This document shows, piece after piece, positions 1-7,591 of a DNA stretch of 64,000 nucleotides. The stretch spans positions 2,604,001-2,668,000 of the forward strand of contig NZ_CP011132.1 in assembly GCF_000981805.1 (NCBI RefSeq), in the 5' to 3' direction. The stretch comes from Citrobacter amalonaticus Y19 (GTDB lineage Bacteria > Pseudomonadota > Gammaproteobacteria > Enterobacterales > Enterobacteriaceae). The notes under the pieces are model-generated. The model did no database searches. It worked only from the letters and a program-made list of their open reading frames with translations, and had not been told where the DNA came from. Each line of letters begins with the position of its first letter. Position 1 is the stretch's first letter. The translations under genes were made by a program, and so were the position numbers.

Positions 1-1259
1 ATCACCATGAAGCCGCCGTCCCAGCCGAAGAAGTCCACGGTGTAGCCGACGATGGCGCTGGCTGCCACGGAACCGCCGAGGTAACCAAACAGGCCGGTAA
101 AGCCGGCTGCCGTCCCTGCGGCTTTTTTCGGCGCCAGTTCCAGCGCGTGCAGACCAATCAACATGACCGGACCGTAAATCAGGAAGCCGATCACAATCAT
201 ACAAATCATATCGACGGTCGGGTTACCAGCCGGGTTCATCCAGTAAACGATAGTGGCAATAGTCACCAGCGTCATAAAGAACACGCCGGTCGCCCCACGG
301 TTGCCACGGAACACTTTGTCCGACATCCAGCCGCACAGCAGCGTCCCTGGGATCCCTGCGTATTCATAGAAGAAGTAGGCCCAGGAGGATTTATCCAGCG
401 CAAAGTGCTTCACTTCTTTCAGATAGGTCGGAGACCAGTCGAGAATGCCATAGCGCAGCAGATAAACGAACACGTTCGCGATAGCGATGTACCACAGCAA
501 TTTGTTCGGCAGGATGTACTGCATGAAGATCTGCTTCGCCGTCAGTTCTTCTTCCGCTTTTTCGTTGTAATCATCCGGGTAGTCGTTTTTGTACTCTTCG
601 ATTGGCGGCAGGCCGCAGGATTGCGGGGTATCACGCATCAGCGCGAAAGCGAAAATCGCCACCAGAATGGCGCCGAACGCTGGCATATACAGCGCCGCTT
701 TCCAGTCGTTAAACCAGGCCATCCCGAGCAGGAACAGTAGCGGAGGGATCCCGCCACCGACGTTATGCGCACAGTTCCAGACGGAGACGATCCCGCCACG
801 CTCTTTCTGCGACCACCAGTGCACCATGGTACGTCCGCACGGCGGCCACCCCATTCCCTGGAACCATCCGCAGAGGAACAGCAGCACAAACATCACGGCG
901 ATGCTCGATGTCGCCCACGGCACAAAGCCCATGAACAGCATCACCGCCGCCGCCAGAATCAGACCGGCTGGCAGGAAAACGCGCGGATTCGAGCGATCCG
1001 AAACCGACCCCATGATGAATTTCGAAAACCCGTAGGCAATAGAGATCCCCGAAAGGGCAAAACCTAAATCTCCCCGCGAAAAGCCCTGCTCCACCAGGTA
1101 AGGCATCGCGAGGGCAAAGTTCTTGCGTACCAGATAGTACGCGGCATAGCCAAAAAATATCCCCAGGAATATCTGCCAGCGAAGACGTCGGTAAGTCGGA
1201 TCGATCTCCGCATCAGGCAAGCGAGCTTTGTGCGCCGCTGGTTTAAAAATACTCAACAT
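1..1259 (-). CDS. glpT: Glycerol-3-phosphate transporter GlpT (3' part cut by window edge)
   Basis: Inner-membrane antiporter of the major facilitator superfamily that imports sn-glycerol-3-phosphate in exchange for phosphate. The reverse strand reads from an ATG at 1259 (MLSIFKPAAHKARLPDAEID) without a stop to base 1, about 419 codons; the family is about 452 residues, so only the last part is missing. The protein is rich in hydrophobic helices and keeps the GlpT-like stretches around GWFQGMGWPPCGR and WNCAHNVGGG. It is divergent from glpA and shares its control region, the usual glpTQ/glpABC arrangement. It also takes up fosfomycin in relatives. Identification is secure from sequence and synteny. 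Confidence 0.96.
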   Translation of the reverse strand, partial: MLSIFKPAAHKARLPDAEIDPTYRRLRWQIFLGIFFGYAAYYLVRKNFALAMPYLVEQGFSRGDLGFALSGISIAYGFSKFIMGSVSDRSNPRVFLPAGLILAAAVMLFMGFVPWATSSIAVMFVLLFLCGWFQGMGWPPCGRTMVHWWSQKERGGIVSVWNCAHNVGGGIPPLLFLLGMAWFNDWKAALYMPAFGAILVAIFAFALMRDTPQSCGLPPIEEYKNDYPDDYNEKAEEELTAKQIFMQYILPNKLLWYIAIANVFVYLLRYGILDWSPTYLKEVKHFALDKSSWAYFFYEYAGIPGTLLCGWMSDKVFRGNRGATGVFFMTLVTIATIVYWMNPAGNPTVDMICMIVIGFLIYGPVMLIGLHALELAPKKAAGTAAGFTGLFGYLGGSVAASAIVGYTVDFFGWDGGFMV

Positions 1260-1371
1260 AATGTAGCCTCCGTGGCCCGTCTTTTAGTCATGGTAAACAT
1301 CGCAGGTGGTTCGAACGACCCCCGCCGATTCCCGCGTGGCGGCGATGTTAGGTAAAGATACATGTCGTTAA

Positions 1372-1387
1372 TGTGAATTACAGCACA
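1372..1387. promoter_or_regulatory. Candidate CRP site between glpT and glpA
   Basis: TGTGAATTACAGCACA matches the CRP pattern TGTGA-N6-TCACA at nine of ten conserved bases. It lies mid-way between the divergent glpT and glpA genes, where cAMP-CRP control is known in E. coli. Binding here is inferred. Confidence 0.65.
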
Positions 1388-1436
1388 TATTGTTACAGAT
1401 TTATGACAAATGTTCAGAAAGGCGCACGAAATCACG

Positions 1437-1475
1437 TTTCATTTTCGAATCATGAGCGAATATGCGCGAAATCAA
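1437..1475. promoter_or_regulatory. Candidate GlpR operator cluster upstream of glpA
   Basis: This stretch holds repeated TTCGAA and GCGAA-type half-sites (TTTTCGAATCAT, GAGCGAATATGCGCGAAA) like those bound by the glycerol-3-phosphate repressor GlpR in the E. coli glpTQ-glpACB region. It sits between the CRP-like site and the glpA start, so it could repress both directions. Exact operator borders cannot be set by eye. Confidence 0.5.
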
Positions 1476-1531
1476 ACAAACCATGTTTTTTATGTGGCTA
1501 AATGATAAAAAACGAACTGTGAGGGAAAACA

Positions 1532-3160
1532 ATGAAAACTCGCGACTCGCAAACAAGTGACGTGATTATCATTGGGGGAGGTGCCACTGGCGCAGGGATT
1601 GCCCGTGACTGCGCGCTACGCGGTCTGCGTGTCATCTTAGTCGAACGTCACGACATTGCGACCGGTGCGACCGGCCGTAACCATGGACTGCTGCACAGCG
1701 GTGCGCGCTATGCCGTGACCGACGCGGAATCTGCCCGTGAATGCATCAGCGAAAACCAAATTCTCAAACGTATCGCCCGCCACTGCGTTGAGCCAACGGA
1801 CGGTCTGTTTATTACCCTGCCTGAGGATGAACTTTCCTTTCAGGCCACCTTTATTCGCGCCTGCGAAGAGGCGGGTATTCGTGCTGAAGCAATCGATCCG
1901 CAACAGGCGCGGATCATTGAGCCGTCGGTGAATCCGCAACTAATTGGCGCGGTTAAAGTGCCGGACGGTACCGTTGACCCGTTCCGGCTGACCGCGGCCA
2001 ACATGCTCGATGCGAAAGAGCACGGCGCCATTATCCTGACCGCCCACGAAGTGACTGGACTTATCCGCGAAGGCACGACCGTCAGCGGCGTCCATGTGCG
2101 TAACCACCTGAATGGCGAAACGCAAACCCTGCATGCACCGGTGGTGGTTAACGCCGCCGGGATCTGGGGACAGCGGATCGCGGAATATGCTGATTTGAGC
2201 ATCCGTATGTTCCCGGCGAAAGGATCGCTGCTGATTATGGACCATCGCATCAATCAGCACGTCATAAACCGCTGCCGTAAGCCATCTGACGCCGATATTC
2301 TGGTGCCTGGCGATACGATTTCGCTGATTGGCACGACCTCAACCCACATTGATTACAACGATATCGACAGCAACAGAGTGACTGCTGATGAAGTCGATAT
2401 CCTGCTGCGCGAAGGTGAAAAGCTGGCGCCGATTATGGCGAAAACCCGCATTCTGCGCGCCTACTCCGGCGTGCGCCCGCTGGTGGCGAGTGACGACGAT
2501 CCCAGTGGTCGTAACGTCAGCCGCGGCATTGTGCTGTTCGATCACGCGAAACGTGACGGACTGGACGGGTTTATCACCATTACCGGCGGCAAACTGATGA
2601 CCTACCGCCTGATGGCGGAATGGGCCACCGATGCGGTCTGCCGTAAGCTTGGCAACACGCGCCCTTGCATCACCGCAGACACGCCGCTGCCGGGTTCACA
2701 AGAGCCGACAGAAAGCACATTGAAGCGCGTGATCTCCCTGCCTGCCCCACTGCGAGGCTCCGCAGTGTATCGCCACGGCGATCGTACGCCGGCGTGGCTG
2801 AGTCATGGCCGCCAGCACCGCAGTCTGGTCTGTGAATGCGAAGCCGTCACCGCGGGTGAAGTGCAGTACGCCGTCGAAAATTTAAACGTTAACAGCCTGC
2901 TGGATCTCCGTCGTCGCACCCGCGTGGGGATGGGCACCTGTCAGGGTGAACTCTGCGCCTGCCGCGCGGCCGGATTGCTGCAACGCTTTAACATCACCAC
3001 CGCTGCACAATCCATCACCCAGCTATCGGATTTCCTCAACGAGCGCTGGAAAGGCGTGCAACCAATCGCCTGGGGCGATGCGCTGCGCGAAAGCGAATTT
3101 ACCCGCTGGGTGTACCAGGGATTATGTGGTCTGGAAAAGGAGCCGCGCGATGAGATTTGA
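1532..3160 (+). CDS. glpA: Anaerobic glycerol-3-phosphate dehydrogenase subunit A
   Basis: Catalytic FAD subunit of the GlpABC complex, which oxidises sn-glycerol-3-phosphate to dihydroxyacetone phosphate and passes electrons to the quinone pool during anaerobic growth. The 542-residue protein has the normal family length. An N-terminal dinucleotide-binding motif (IIGGGATGAGIARD, about residues 12-25) binds FAD. A C-terminal BFD-like iron-sulfur region carries the cysteine pattern CECE...CQGELCAC (about residues 432-473). The ATG follows a GTGAGGGA ribosome site. Its end overlaps glpB by 11 bases, so the two are probably translationally coupled. CRP-like and GlpR-like sites lie upstream. Confidence 0.98.
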   Translation: MKTRDSQTSDVIIIGGGATGAGIARDCALRGLRVILVERHDIATGATGRNHGLLHSGARYAVTDAESARECISENQILKRIARHCVEPTDGLFITLPEDELSFQATFIRACEEAGIRAEAIDPQQARIIEPSVNPQLIGAVKVPDGTVDPFRLTAANMLDAKEHGAIILTAHEVTGLIREGTTVSGVHVRNHLNGETQTLHAPVVVNAAGIWGQRIAEYADLSIRMFPAKGSLLIMDHRINQHVINRCRKPSDADILVPGDTISLIGTTSTHIDYNDIDSNRVTADEVDILLREGEKLAPIMAKTRILRAYSGVRPLVASDDDPSGRNVSRGIVLFDHAKRDGLDGFITITGGKLMTYRLMAEWATDAVCRKLGNTRPCITADTPLPGSQEPTESTLKRVISLPAPLRGSAVYRHGDRTPAWLSHGRQHRSLVCECEAVTAGEVQYAVENLNVNSLLDLRRRTRVGMGTCQGELCACRAAGLLQRFNITTAAQSITQLSDFLNERWKGVQPIAWGDALRESEFTRWVYQGLCGLEKEPRDEI

Positions 3161-4409
3161 TACAGTCATTATGGGCGGCGGTCTCGCCGGACTCTTGTGC
3201 GGTCTACAGTTGCAAAAGAGCGGCTTACGTTGCGCGGTGGTCACCCGTGGACAGAGCGCGCTGCACTTCTCTTCCGGCTCGCTGGATCTGCTCAGCACGC
3301 TGCCGGATGGGCAACCGGTGAGTGATATCACTGCGGGCCTGAACGCCCTGCGCGAACAGGCTCCTGCACATCCTTACGCAACACTCGGCGCACAGCAGGT
3401 GCTGACACTCGCAGAGCAAGCGCAGGCGCTGCTGAACGCATCCGGTGCGCATTTACAGGGCGAGGTTCAGGCGTCGCATCAGCGCGTCACCCCGCTAGGG
3501 ACGCTGCGTTCGACCTGGCTTAGTTCACCGGAAGTCCCTGTCTGGCCGCTGGACGCTAAACGTATCTGCGTAGTGGGCATTAGCGGCTTGCTCGATTTCC
3601 AGGCACACCTGGCTGCCGCCTCTCTCAGTCAACGCGACCTGGAGGTCGACACCGCAGAGATTGATCTGCCGGAACTGGACATTTTGCGCGACAACGCCAC
3701 CGAATTTCGGGCGGTGAACATTGCCCGTTTTCTGGATAACGAAGACAAGTGGCCACTACTGTATGACGCGTTATTGCCGATAGCCAAAACGTGCGAAATG
3801 ATCATCATGCCCGCCTGCTTTGGCCTGGCGGATGACAGTCTCTGGCGCTGGCTCAACGAGCGCCTGCCCTGCTCGCTCAGGTTACTGCCAACGTTGCCGC
3901 CGTCGGTGCTGGGGATCCGACTGCATAACCAGTTGCAGCGTCAGTTCGTCCGCCAGGGCGGGATCTGGATGCCCGGCGATGAAGTGAAGAAAGTCACCTG
4001 TAAAAATGGCGTGGTGAGCGAAATCTGGACGCGCAATCACGCGGACATCCCCCTGCGCCCACGCTTTGCCGTGCTCGCCAGCGGGAGTTTCTTTAGTAGC
4101 GGCCTGCTCGCCGAGCGTGAAGGTATCCGCGAGCCGATTCTGGGGCTGGATGTTCAGCAAGCGGCGACCCGCGCCGACTGGTATCAACGTGATTTCTTTG
4201 ATGCGCAACCCTGGCAGCAGTTTGGCGTCACCACCGATGAGACGCTGCGCCCGTCGCTGGCGGGACAAACCGTAGACAATCTGTATGCCATTGGCTCTGT
4301 TCTCGGCGGATTCGACCCGATTGCCCAAGGATGCGGAGGCGGCGTCTGTGCAGTTACCGCATTACATGCCGCCCATCACATTGCAGCACGTGCAGGAGGT
4401 GAGCAATGA
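3150..4409 (+). CDS. glpB: Anaerobic glycerol-3-phosphate dehydrogenase subunit B
   Basis: Second flavin-binding subunit of the GlpABC dehydrogenase; it helps link GlpA to the membrane subunit GlpC. The start at 3150 (MRFDTVIMGGGLAG) gives 419 residues, the usual family length. An upstream in-frame ATG at 2946 would run deep into glpA and is not credible. The N-terminal GGGLAGL motif is a nucleotide-binding fold, and a C-terminal glycine-rich segment near GSVLGGFDPIAQGCGGG fits an FAD-binding end. A GGAG ribosome site sits just before the start. The stop overlaps the glpC start in an ATGA. Confidence 0.97.
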   Translation: MRFDTVIMGGGLAGLLCGLQLQKSGLRCAVVTRGQSALHFSSGSLDLLSTLPDGQPVSDITAGLNALREQAPAHPYATLGAQQVLTLAEQAQALLNASGAHLQGEVQASHQRVTPLGTLRSTWLSSPEVPVWPLDAKRICVVGISGLLDFQAHLAAASLSQRDLEVDTAEIDLPELDILRDNATEFRAVNIARFLDNEDKWPLLYDALLPIAKTCEMIIMPACFGLADDSLWRWLNERLPCSLRLLPTLPPSVLGIRLHNQLQRQFVRQGGIWMPGDEVKKVTCKNGVVSEIWTRNHADIPLRPRFAVLASGSFFSSGLLAEREGIREPILGLDVQQAATRADWYQRDFFDAQPWQQFGVTTDETLRPSLAGQTVDNLYAIGSVLGGFDPIAQGCGGGVCAVTALHAAHHIAARAGGEQ

Positions 4410-5596
4410 GCGATACCCGTTTTGAAAGTTGCATCAAATGCACGGTGTGCACCACCGCATGTCCGGTCAGCCGTGTTAACCCAGGCTATCCGGGCCCTAA
4501 ACAGGCCGGTCCCGACGGTGAGCGCCTGCGCCTGAAAGATGGCGCGCTGTATGACGACGCGCTGAAATATTGCATTAACTGCAAACGCTGCGAAGTGGCC
4601 TGCCCATCTGACGTGAAAATCGGCGACATTATTCAACGCGCACGCGCCAAATATGACACCTCGCGCCCGTCGCTGCGTAACTTCATCTTAAGCCATACCG
4701 ATCTGATGGGCAGCGTCTCCACGCCGTTCGCGCCGGTGGTTAATACAGCGACCTCACTGAAACCGGTGCGCCAGTTGCTCGATTATGCGCTGAAAATCGA
4801 TCATCGTCGTACATTGCCGAAATACTCTTTTGGCACCTTCCGCCGCTGGTATCGCAGCGTGGCGGCCCAGCAGGCGCAGTACACCGATCAGGTTGCCTTC
4901 TTCCACGGTTGCTTTGTGAATTACAACCACCCACAGCTCGGCAAAGATTTGATCACCGTGCTGAACGCGATGGGCACGGGTGTCCAGTTGTTGAGTAAAG
5001 AGAAGTGCTGCGGTGTACCGCTGATTGCCAATGGGTTTACCGATAAAGCGCGTAAACAGGCGGTGACCAACGTCGAATCGCTACGTGAAGCGATTGCCGT
5101 AAAAGGGATCCCGGTGATTGCCACCTCTTCAACCTGTACCTTTGCACTGCGTGATGAGTACCCGGAAGTCCTGGACGTCGACAACAGCGGTCTGCGGGAA
5201 CATATTGAACTGGCGACCCGCTGGCTGTGGCGAAAACTGGATGAAGGAAAAACGCTGCCGCTGAAAACACTGCCGTTGAAAGTGGTCTACCACACCCCGT
5301 GCCATATGGAAAAAATGGGCTGGACGCTGTACACCCTTGAACTGCTGCGCCGCATTCCGGGGCTGGAACTCACTGTGCTGGACTCCCAGTGCTGCGGGAT
5401 TGCCGGCACCTACGGCTTTAAAAAGGAGAACTACCCCACCTCGCAAGCCATCGGCACGCCACTGTTTAAACAGATTGAAGAGAGCGGTGCGGATATCGTG
5501 GTTACCGACTGCGAGACCTGCAAATGGCAAATCGAGATGTCCACCAGCAAACGTTGTGAGCATCCGATCACCCTGCTGGCGAAAGCCTTAAGTTAA
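4406..5596 (+). CDS. glpC: Anaerobic glycerol-3-phosphate dehydrogenase subunit C
   Basis: Iron-sulfur subunit that anchors the GlpAB dimer to the inner membrane and hands electrons to menaquinone. The 396-residue protein starts with two ferredoxin-type motifs, CIKCTVCTTACP (residues 9-20) and CINCKRCEVACP (about 56-67). It then has two cysteine-rich CCG domains, seen as KCCGVPLIANG and QCCGIAGTYGF. No long hydrophobic helix is obvious, in keeping with a peripheral anchor. It is the last gene of the operon, joined to glpB by an ATGA overlap, and is followed by a hairpin terminator. Confidence 0.98.
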   Translation: MSDTRFESCIKCTVCTTACPVSRVNPGYPGPKQAGPDGERLRLKDGALYDDALKYCINCKRCEVACPSDVKIGDIIQRARAKYDTSRPSLRNFILSHTDLMGSVSTPFAPVVNTATSLKPVRQLLDYALKIDHRRTLPKYSFGTFRRWYRSVAAQQAQYTDQVAFFHGCFVNYNHPQLGKDLITVLNAMGTGVQLLSKEKCCGVPLIANGFTDKARKQAVTNVESLREAIAVKGIPVIATSSTCTFALRDEYPEVLDVDNSGLREHIELATRWLWRKLDEGKTLPLKTLPLKVVYHTPCHMEKMGWTLYTLELLRRIPGLELTVLDSQCCGIAGTYGFKKENYPTSQAIGTPLFKQIEESGADIVVTDCETCKWQIEMSTSKRCEHPITLLAKALS

Positions 5597-5601
5597 GCGT
5601 G

Positions 5602-5634
5602 TAGCCCGGTGGCGCAATGTCACCGGGCGTTTTT
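5602..5634 (+). terminator. Terminator after glpABC (REP-like hairpin)
   Basis: GCCCGGTG and CACCGGGC form an 8-bp stem around a 9-base loop, followed by GTTTTT, eight bases after the glpC stop. The hairpin closely resembles the palindrome at 6731-6755 on the other side of the rpn gene. Confidence 0.8.
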
Positions 5635-5779
5635 GCGTTTAGCCTTCCACAAAATTGAATACGTTACCGTCATCTGTATTTATCTCCCACACCTCTTCGC
5701 AAAGCCTGAATTTCGCACATGCAGCCCTTAATATAACGCCGTATCGTCACGTCACTGGATTCTTTGGTGACGGACAACC

Positions 5780-6724
5780 ATGGCGAAATCAACGACGTCA
5801 ACACCCCACGATGCCGTGTTTAAAAAGATGATGACACATCCTGACGTCGCGGAGGATTTTCTTAAGATTCATCTTCCTGAATCACTATGCAAACTCTGCG
5901 ATTTAACCACGCTCAAACTGGAATCCACCACCTTCATTGAAGACAACCTGAGAACCTACTATTCCGATGTTTTGTGGTCGCTGAAAACACGCGAGGGAGA
6001 GGGTTACATTTATTGCGTTATCGAACATCAGAGTACCTCCGTGCCACACATGGCATTTCGTTTGATGCGTTATGCCACTGCCGCTATGCAACACCATCTT
6101 GATAGCGGAAATAAAACCCTGCCGCTGGTGATCCCGATACTGTTTTATCATGGCGAACAAAGCCCATACCCTTTTTCACTAAACTGGCTGGACGAATTTG
6201 ACGACCCACAACTGGCGCGGCGACTCTACACGGAAGCCTTTCCGCTGGTCGATATCACGGTCATCTCTGACGACGAAATCATGCAGCATAAGCGCATAGC
6301 CCTGCTGGAACTGATGCAAAAGCATATCCGCGATCGTGATTTGATGGGGCTGGTTGACCGACTGGTTTCGCTTTTAATAACCGGTACCGCTAATGACAGC
6401 CAGTTGCATACGCTGTTTAATTACCTGGTGCAGTACGGCGAGGCGTCCCGCTTCAGCGACTTTATCCGTGACGTCGCCAGACGTGTTCCCCATCACAAGG
6501 AGAGATTGATGACGATTGCAGAAAGGCTTCGGCAGGAAGGCCACCACACGGGGCTGCAGAAAGGACTACAAAAGGGTCTACAGGAAGGATTACAAAAAGG
6601 TACCCGGGAAGAGGCATTACGTATCGCGCGAATGATGCTGAAAAGCGGGATCGAACGCGACAAGGTAGTCGCGATTACCGGGTTGTCATTCGACGATGTC
6701 ATGGCAAACAGCCCTAAAGCCTGA
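5780..6724 (+). CDS. rpnE: Rpn-family recombination-promoting nuclease (PD-(D/E)XK, formerly YhgA-like transposase)
   Basis: A 314-residue protein of the Rpn family, DNA nucleases that promote RecA-independent recombination when overproduced and that have been tied to phage defence. The N-terminal 240 residues form the nuclease part, with Asp63 (YYSDVLW) and Glu82-x-Gln84 (IEHQS) fitting the PD-(D/E)XK active site of the family. Residues 258-273 are four GLQK/GLQE tetrapeptides, followed by a helical tail (REEALRIARMML). It replaces K-12 yfaD (rpnE) by position after glpC, hence the symbol; which paralogue it is remains uncertain. It stands alone between two REP-like palindromes. An internal start at 6509 could make a second product. 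Confidence 0.9.
   Translation: MAKSTTSTPHDAVFKKMMTHPDVAEDFLKIHLPESLCKLCDLTTLKLESTTFIEDNLRTYYSDVLWSLKTREGEGYIYCVIEHQSTSVPHMAFRLMRYATAAMQHHLDSGNKTLPLVIPILFYHGEQSPYPFSLNWLDEFDDPQLARRLYTEAFPLVDITVISDDEIMQHKRIALLELMQKHIRDRDLMGLVDRLVSLLITGTANDSQLHTLFNYLVQYGEASRFSDFIRDVARRVPHHKERLMTIAERLRQEGHHTGLQKGLQKGLQEGLQKGTREEALRIARMMLKSGIERDKVVAITGLSFDDVMANSPKA
6509..6724 (+). CDS. Candidate intragenic small Rpn protein (71 residues, in frame within rpn)
   Basis: Codon 244 of the rpn gene is an ATG in frame, with AAGGAG at 6497-6502 and six bases between, a near-ideal ribosome site. Translation here would give 71 residues (MTIAERLRQEGHHTGLQKGL...), made of the GLQK repeats and the C-terminal helical region without the nuclease domain. 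In E. coli, Rpn genes are reported to encode such in-frame small proteins that block the toxic full-length nuclease. The strong internal signal contrasts with a weak site before the main start at 5780. Expression is inferred from the sequence, not shown. Confidence 0.7.
   Translation: MTIAERLRQEGHHTGLQKGLQKGLQEGLQKGTREEALRIARMMLKSGIERDKVVAITGLSFDDVMANSPKA
6551..6598 (+). repeat. Four 12-bp tandem units encoding GLQK/GLQE
   Basis: Four consecutive 12-base units encode GLQK, GLQK, GLQE and GLQK in the Rpn C-terminal region. Synonymous codons differ between units (GGG/GGA/GGT, CTG/CTA/TTA), so the DNA has diverged while the peptide repeat has been kept. Confidence 0.9.
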
Positions 6725-6727
6725 CAG

Positions 6728-6757
6728 ATAGCCCGGTGGCGGAGTGCCACCGGGCTA
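6728..6757. terminator. Bidirectional hairpin between rpn and rhmA
   Basis: ATAGCCCGGTGGC and GCCACCGGGCTAT form a 13-bp perfect stem with a 4-base loop, four bases after the rpn stop and six before the rhmA stop on the other strand. No strong T-tract follows on either strand, so it may act as a REP-type barrier as much as a classical terminator. Confidence 0.6.
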
Positions 6758-6762
6758 TGAGT

Positions 6763-7566
6763 TTAGTAACTCTTTTTCAGTTTCTGCGTCGCCTGACCGG
6801 GCTTAAACATCGCCAGCCGCTGGTCCAGTGCGTCGGTATACAGCATGGTATCGACGCCGACGGCAACAAAGTTCGCGCCCCACTCCAGACATTTCTGCGC
6901 CATAAGCGGATCGACGGCGAGAAAACCCGCCGCTTTTCCAGCCGCACGAATGCGCTGGATGCTCTCTTTGATAATCCGCTGTACCTCCGGGTGTCCGCTG
7001 TTGTCCGGATACCCCAAAGACGCCGAAAGATCGGCAGGACCAATAAACACACCGTCAATACCGTCCACGTCCAGGATCGCATCCAGATTTTCCAGCGCGG
7101 CTTTACTTTCGACCTGCACCAGCAGGCAGAGTGACGCATTGGCCTGCGCCATATAGTTGTCAATCCGTCCCCAGCGCGCCGCCCGCGCCACGCTGGCCCC
7201 AACGCCGCGCTCGCCCTCGGGCGGGTAACGGGTGGCGGCAACCACCTGCCGCGCCTGTTCTGCGCTATCAACCATCGGAATCAACAGCGTCTGTGCGCCG
7301 ATATCCAGAACCTGTTTGATCAGCGCCTTAGTGCCTTCTACCGGGCGGATCACCGGCTGGCTGGCATAGGGAGCCATCGCCTGCAACTGATGATAGAGAT
7401 CCTGCACCGTGTTCGGCGCGTGTTCGCCGTCAATCAGCAGCCAGTCATAACCCGACGTCGCGGCAATTTCCGCCATGTAAGAGGTCGTCGAACTCAGCCA
7501 CAGTCCAATTTGTACTTCCCCTTTGCGGAGCGCGTCCTTAAAAGGGTTTGCTAACAATGCGTTCAT
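6763..7566 (-). CDS. rhmA: 2-keto-3-deoxy-L-rhamnonate aldolase
   Basis: Class II aldolase of the HpcH/HpaI family that splits 2-keto-3-deoxy-L-rhamnonate to pyruvate and L-lactaldehyde, the last step of L-rhamnonate breakdown. The start MNALLANPFKDALRKG at 7566 gives 267 residues, the family length, and has an AAGGAT ribosome site; a further upstream frame start at 7608 would add 14 unsupported residues. Family motifs are present: the LIDGEHAPN segment, the metal-ligand region VQVESKAALEN, and GVFIGPADLSASLG. It is the last gene of the rhm cluster, 25 bases after rhmT, so probably in one transcript. Confidence 0.96.
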   Translation of the reverse strand: MNALLANPFKDALRKGEVQIGLWLSSTTSYMAEIAATSGYDWLLIDGEHAPNTVQDLYHQLQAMAPYASQPVIRPVEGTKALIKQVLDIGAQTLLIPMVDSAEQARQVVAATRYPPEGERGVGASVARAARWGRIDNYMAQANASLCLLVQVESKAALENLDAILDVDGIDGVFIGPADLSASLGYPDNSGHPEVQRIIKESIQRIRAAGKAAGFLAVDPLMAQKCLEWGANFVAVGVDTMLYTDALDQRLAMFKPGQATQKLKKSY

Positions 7567-7591
7567 AATGATCCTTACAACGTGGATAAAA

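Noticed and set aside
2946..3149. Upstream extension of glpB by 68 codons
   Set aside because: It would overlap glpA for 200 bases; the start at 3150 fits the family length and has a ribosome site.
5780..6724. Insertion sequence transposase in place of the rpn gene
   Set aside because: Older annotations call this family transposase, but no terminal inverted repeats or target duplication are seen and the motifs fit a PD-(D/E)XK nuclease.
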